Origin: Rikenellaceae bacterium
GTDB taxonomy: Bacteria > Bacteroidota > Bacteroidia > Bacteroidales > Rikenellaceae
Length of the DNA: 42,982 bases
Direction: 5' to 3'
Assembly: GCA_029068395.1 (NCBI GenBank)
Contig: JAIECQ010000064.1
Span: 1-42,982, forward strand
Below the pieces are notes generated by a model. The model was not told the DNA's origin. It made no database searches and saw nothing but the letters and a program-made list of their open reading frames with translations. Shown piece after piece: positions 37,590 to 42,982 of this stretch. Position numbers and translations under genes: made by a program. The first letter of the stretch is position 1; each line of letters opens with the position of its first letter.

Positions 37590-37851
37590 GCCTCTCTGCT
37601 GTTATGCTTTGCAGAACTTCTTCCGCACCCTTTCCGCGAGCGTCATGCCCCTGTTGAATATCATTCAGGCACAAACCCCCAGGGCCAAAAACGAAAGACA
37701 TGGATAAAGGTGTGAGACGATAGTCGAACGCCTTTATCCATATCTTTCGTACTTATGTTCTTAGTTGTTCCTCAAAAATATCAAAACGGGGTCTGTGACC
37801 CCTCCCCCGGAAGGGCCGCCGGAGGCAGTTTCAGCAATACAAAACGGCAGT
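37590..37851 (-). repeat. Right arm of the inverted repeat enclosing cassettes A and B
   Basis: This is the reverse-complement partner of 35652-35915. The outer edge again carries the GC-rich block with the hairpin GGGGTC-tgt-GACCCC (near 37788-37803), and the inner part carries TTGAATATCATTCAGGC. It ends 81 bases before the promoter of the ABC-F gene. No transposase lies between the arms. Confidence 0.75.
37686..37750 (-). terminator. Hairpin with conserved loop but different stem, terminator-like on the - strand
   Basis: 37691-37713 pairs with 37728-37750 (23 positions; the two imperfect ones can form G-T pairs). Read on the - strand the loop is TCGACTATCGTCTC and the stem is followed by TTTTTGG, as in the left arm. 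It would stop transcription entering the island from the right. Confidence 0.65.
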
Positions 37852-37899
37852 TCCCGCAAATCAAAGGCGGTACCTATGTGCATTTCCCGGGCATGGTAG

Positions 37900-39588
<1,689 letters not shown>

Positions 39589-39615
39589 TCCCGTTCCGAT
39601 ATGCGACCAATACCG

Positions 39616-39657
39616 AATCGACCGTTTACGACTTCATCGTACGGTCGGTTCATATTT
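39616..39657 (+). terminator. Probable terminator after the ABC-F gene
   Basis: CGACCGT (39619-39625) pairs with ACGGTCG (39641-39647), extended by flanking A-T and G-T pairs, with a 15-base loop and the T-rich CATATTTTAT behind it. Confidence 0.5.
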
Positions 39658-39709
39658 TATCGGGTAGTGTCGGTGTGTCATTAAAGATCATAATCTTTTC
39701 AAAAAGACA

Positions 39710-42076
39710 ATGGTTGGCAAACGCGTTAAAAGAGTGTTGATGTGGACGGCAGGTGTTGTTGTCCTGTGGTTTGGCGTCATGTGTATTGTGATGCCGAGAC
39801 CGTTGTTTGACGTTCCTTACTCAACCCTGCTTTACTCGGCCGACAGCGTTCTGCTCGGGGCGCGCATCGCAACAGACGGACAGTGGCGTTTCCCCGCCTC
39901 AGACAGTGTGCCCGACCGTTTTAAGAAAGCCATTCTGACATACGAAGACAAGCGTTTTTACTCCCATCCAGGCATCGACCCCCTTGCCGTGGCACGCGCC
40001 TTAAGGCTGAACATCACTGGCGGACGCGTGGTAAGCGGCGGCAGCACCATAACCATGCAGCTGGCCCGTCAGGCCCTCGGCAACGGAAGCCGTAACATAG
40101 GACGCAAGGCGGTTGAAGCCTTCGGTGCGTTATTCATCGAGTGCCTCTACTCCAAAGAGCAGATTTTGGCCCTATATGCGTCGCACGCGCCGTTCGGGGG
40201 TAATGTGGTGGGGTTGGAAACGGCATCGTGGCGCTATTTCGGACGTCCCTCTGCCGAGCTGTCGTGGGCCGAGAGCGCGACACTCGCCGTCTTGCCCAAC
40301 TCGCCATCGCTCATACATCCGGGACGTAACCGCAGGCAGCTCAAGCACAAACGCGACCAGCTGCTGATGCGTCTTGCCGAGCGCGGCGTTATCGACACCA
40401 TAGAGTGCGACCTTGCCATGCAGGAGCCTCTGCCCGACGCGCCCGTGCCTCTGCCCGATGCCGCCCCCCACCTTATAGAGCGCCTTATGGCCGACAGCAG
40501 AGGCCGCCGCGTGATATCGTCGCTCGACGAGAGGCTGCAACGTCTCGCCAGCGACAGGGTTGACAGTTATGCCGCCACATACGCCTCGTCCAACCGCATA
40601 TTCAACGCCGCCGCCCTCATCGCCGAGGTGGAGACGGGACGCGTGCTGGCATACGTGGGCAATGTCTCGTATGATGAGGGCAGCTCGCACGGACATGCCG
40701 TCGACATAATAACATCGGGCAGAAGCTCGGGCAGCATACTGAAGCCGTTCCTTTATGCCGGAATGCTCAACGACGGACTGATAACCCCGGGAGCGCTGGT
40801 GGCCGACACTCCTCTAAGGCTCGGAGGCTTTTCTCCGCAGAACTATAACCGCACCTATTACGGCGCCGTGCCCGCCTCTGTAGCTGTCACAAGGTCGCTC
40901 AACGTGCCTTTGGTGCGCATGTTGTCAATGTACAACACGGGCCGTTTCATGGAGCTGCTCGACTCTTTGGGCATGACCACCCTGCGTTTCAATGAGAGCC
41001 ATTACGGCGCGTCGATAATACTGGGCGGTGCCGAGTGCACCCTGTGGGACATCTGCGGCATGTATGCCTCGATGGGTCGTACCCTCGCCCACTTCAACCA
41101 CTACAACGGACGCTACTATCGCGGCGACATCCGCCCTCTGACCCTCTCGCCGGCAGGCAGCACCCTGCTCGACCCCCTCGACAACAGGCTCACAGACGAG
41201 CCTGCCGTGCTTTCGGCGTCGTCTATATGGCTGACCCTTGAGTCTATGTCGGCGCTCAGCAGACCCGAGGAAGAGGCCGAATGGCAACAGTTCTCAAGCA
41301 TGAAGAGGGTGGCATGGAAGACCGGCACCAGCCACGGAGGACGTGACGCATGGGCTGTGGGTCTGACATCGCGTTATGTGGTGGGCGTGTGGGTAGGCAA
41401 CGCCTCGGGAGAGGGTCGTCCAGGCCTTACCGGCGTATCGTATGCCGGACCCATACTCTTCGACCTCTTCTCTCTGTTGCCTGGTTCGGAGTGGTTTGAC
41501 CCGCCCGTTGACGACATGGAGATGGCCGAGGTGTGTCCCCAAAGCGGACATAGAGCTTCTCCATTGTGTCCGGTGACCGACAGCGTGGCGATACCGCGCG
41601 CCGCCATCAATACCCCTTTGTGCCCATATCACAAGAGAGTGCATCTGTCGCAGGACGGCCGCTGGCGTGTCGACAGCTCGTGCGAGCAGATAGACCGCAT
41701 GGTCGAGTCGTCATGGTTTGTGCTGCCCCCGGCACAAGAGCATTTTTACCGGCAATATCACATTGATTACCGTCCTATGCCTCCTCTAAAGCCCGGATGC
41801 GGCAATGACAAAGAGCGACAGTTAGATGTGATATATCCCGAGCACGGCACCGTAATATCGCTGCCCCGCAACTTCGACGGCAAACGCGAAAGCGTAATCA
41901 TGCAGGCGGCACACACACGTCCCGATGCTGTGATATACTGGTATATTGACGATGAATTTGTCGGCACCACATCGTCTGACCATCAACTGGCATTAAAGCC
42001 CGACAGCGGAAGCCACCGGCTGACACTCACCGACACATGGGGTAATCGTAAGGTTGTCTTTTTCGAGATCAAATAG
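39710..42076 (+). CDS. pbpC: Penicillin-binding protein 1C
   Basis: The 788-residue protein has an N-terminal membrane anchor (about residues 8-28). A GT51 glycosyltransferase domain follows with the catalytic Glu in TYEDKRFYSH (Glu79) and GGSTITMQLARQ (about 107). The penicillin-binding transpeptidase domain has S-x-x-K as SILK (about residue 341), SLN in TRSLNVP and KTGT (about 537). A C-terminal all-beta extension of the type seen in PBP1C ends the protein (from about residue 700). It polymerises and probably cross-links peptidoglycan in the periplasm. It is bifunctional class A and cannot replace the class B division transpeptidase missing from the murE cluster. It stands alone between the ABC-F gene and a convergent FISUMP array. 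Confidence 0.93.
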   Translation: MVGKRVKRVLMWTAGVVVLWFGVMCIVMPRPLFDVPYSTLLYSADSVLLGARIATDGQWRFPASDSVPDRFKKAILTYEDKRFYSHPGIDPLAVARALRLNITGGRVVSGGSTITMQLARQALGNGSRNIGRKAVEAFGALFIECLYSKEQILALYASHAPFGGNVVGLETASWRYFGRPSAELSWAESATLAVLPNSPSLIHPGRNRRQLKHKRDQLLMRLAERGVIDTIECDLAMQEPLPDAPVPLPDAAPHLIERLMADSRGRRVISSLDERLQRLASDRVDSYAATYASSNRIFNAAALIAEVETGRVLAYVGNVSYDEGSSHGHAVDIITSGRSSGSILKPFLYAGMLNDGLITPGALVADTPLRLGGFSPQNYNRTYYGAVPASVAVTRSLNVPLVRMLSMYNTGRFMELLDSLGMTTLRFNESHYGASIILGGAECTLWDICGMYASMGRTLAHFNHYNGRYYRGDIRPLTLSPAGSTLLDPLDNRLTDEPAVLSASSIWLTLESMSALSRPEEEAEWQQFSSMKRVAWKTGTSHGGRDAWAVGLTSRYVVGVWVGNASGEGRPGLTGVSYAGPILFDLFSLLPGSEWFDPPVDDMEMAEVCPQSGHRASPLCPVTDSVAIPRAAINTPLCPYHKRVHLSQDGRWRVDSSCEQIDRMVESSWFVLPPAQEHFYRQYHIDYRPMPPLKPGCGNDKERQLDVIYPEHGTVISLPRNFDGKRESVIMQAAHTRPDAVIYWYIDDEFVGTTSSDHQLALKPDSGSHRLTLTDTWGNRKVVFFEIK

Positions 42077-42287
42077 TGCGCGGCTATTACGGCTAAGGCG
42101 AATGGCGTCATACAGAACCGTGTCGCAATGTATTTGACCCGGCAGTATTTGCCCATGGGCGCTTGGTAGGTTTTGCAGTTATGCAGGCTTTTGTCCCATA
42201 TGGTTTCTGCACCGGCAGACTGTTAAAAAGGGAGCTGTGCCCCCTCGGGTAAGAATCAAAGAAATCAAAGAACCAAAGTATTAATAT

Positions 42288-42821
42288 TTAGCGGACACAA
42301 CGCACGCTAAAACCGTCACGCTTAGAGTAGCCACTGCCCACGGTCAAATCACTGCTGCGGAAGTACAGGTGGTACGCGTAGCCAGCACCATCCGCAACTG
42401 ACGACCAATAACGCCCGCTCGCACCCGCGCCGTACAACGAACCGTCCGAGTAGTTGCGGATACCGACAGCGGGAAACTCCACGGAATTAGAGCCGGAGGT
42501 GAACTTGATATATCCATAATTGGATGAGTTCCATCCTCCTCCGCGACTGACGGTACTGCTATTAATGAGAGACTGAAACTCTGCATCGGTAGGCAGGCGG
42601 TAACCATCGGGGCAAGGGTGGCTATTCCAATCAGCGGGGTAAGTCGACGTGTTCCATGAACCGCTGGGGGTAGCGCCGGAAGCTGATGAAGTTGTGGTAT
42701 TCCACGCCACGTTGATGCCCCACTGGTAGAACTTACCGTGAGAGTCGGCGCGTGTGCCACTACACTGTGACGGCAGCTTGGTGGCGAAGGTAGCGCCGCC
42801 TGGTTCACGCCTCACGGCCAA
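42288..42821 (-). CDS. FISUMP-domain protein, cassette C
   Basis: The 177-residue frame holds a complete-looking FISUMP (C-type-lectin-like) domain: GGATFATKLPSQCSG at the N-terminus, YQWGINVAWN, CPDGYRLPTDAEFQSL, GGGWNSSNYGYI, VEFPAVGI, GRYWSSVAD and the tail GFSVRCVR. The only start in frame is TTG at 42821 and no signal peptide is present. A good-looking peptide (GKYMVNFGREA) ends in a stop in a neighbouring frame just upstream, suggesting a frameshift or decay of the original 5' end. The 5' two thirds differ from copy B partly by synonymous changes, the last 64 codons only at selected codons. Convergent with pbpC; 42077-42234 between the two holds nothing recognisable. Confidence 0.6.
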   Translation of the reverse strand: MAVRREPGGATFATKLPSQCSGTRADSHGKFYQWGINVAWNTTTSSASGATPSGSWNTSTYPADWNSHPCPDGYRLPTDAEFQSLINSSTVSRGGGWNSSNYGYIKFTSGSNSVEFPAVGIRNYSDGSLYGAGASGRYWSSVADGAGYAYHLYFRSSDLTVGSGYSKRDGFSVRCVR

Positions 42822-42975
42822 AGTTCACCATGTACTTGCCCCCGCTCCGGCAGGCTATCGCAAGGGTCTGTGACCCCCCGCAACGCCCCTCCTCCCCGCG
42901 GAGGCCCGTAATCCCACCGCTTACGCAAGCCCGGGGGGAAGAATCAAAGAAAGGAAAGAACCAAAGTAGTAATAT

Positions 42976-42982
42976 TTAGCGG
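42976..42982 (-). CDS. 3' end of a further FISUMP gene (cassette D), cut by the window edge
   Basis: On the - strand the window edge reads CCGCTAA followed by ATATTACTACTTTGGTTC, identical in layout to the ends of copies A and C (Arg codon CGC, stop TAA, conserved flank). A fourth cassette in tandem with C is therefore expected just outside the window. Only the last codon and stop are visible. Confidence 0.5.

Overview
The window is a chromosomal segment of a member of the Bacteroidota, most likely the order Bacteroidales (a Muribaculaceae-like gut lineage would fit, but the family is inference). Reasons: Bacteroidota-type promoters (TTTG, about 19 bases, TAnnTTTG) precede several genes; MraY has a long insert and FtsZ a long C-terminal linker; there is a GH110 galactosidase; and there are several short genes with the Fibrobacter succinogenes major paralogous (FISUMP) domain, ending in the typical FSVRCVR-like tail.

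Layout. 1-6.5 kb, + strand: a secreted GH110 alpha-galactosidase, a HAD phosphatase, apolipoprotein N-acyltransferase (lnt), riboflavin synthase (ribE) and a sensor histidine kinase, closed by a terminator. 6.7-19.3 kb: a division and cell wall cluster, murE-mraY-murD-ftsW-murG-murC-ftsQ-ftsA-ftsZ. It lacks the mraZ-rsmH-ftsL-ftsI part that usually precedes murE. It makes lipid II from UDP-MurNAc-dipeptide (meso-DAP type) and supplies the FtsQ/A/Z/W division machinery. 19.5-22.4 kb: a small DUF456 membrane protein and a VWA-type lipoprotein, both on the - strand. The lipoprotein has a strongly folded, roughly 240-base element in its upstream region. 22.4-35.6 kb, + strand: tRNA-Gly, tuf, tRNA-Trp, secE, nusG, rplK, rplA, rplJ, rplL, rpoB, rpoC, the standard translation/transcription block. 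It is interrupted by an unusual 500-base structured gap between rplJ and rplL and an attenuator before rpoB.

35.6-37.9 kb is an accessory island. Two inverted arms of about 260 bases, each carrying a hairpin whose stem differs but whose loop is conserved, enclose two FISUMP cassettes (A truncated, B nearly complete). 38-42.1 kb holds an ABC-F ATPase and penicillin-binding protein 1C. At 42.2 kb and beyond, on the - strand, a second FISUMP array begins (C, then the last bases of D at the window edge).

The most interesting signal is in these FISUMP cassettes. The last ~195 bases of A, B and C have constant codons that are identical down to the wobble base, interspersed with codons that differ at two or three bases. 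The upstream part of B versus C instead shows ordinary synonymous drift. Together with degenerate, apparently signal-less 5' ends and inward-facing terminator-like hairpins, this suggests a targeted diversification system: either remote variable regions of a diversity-generating retroelement or silent cassettes for gene conversion. No reverse transcriptase or template repeat is present in this window.
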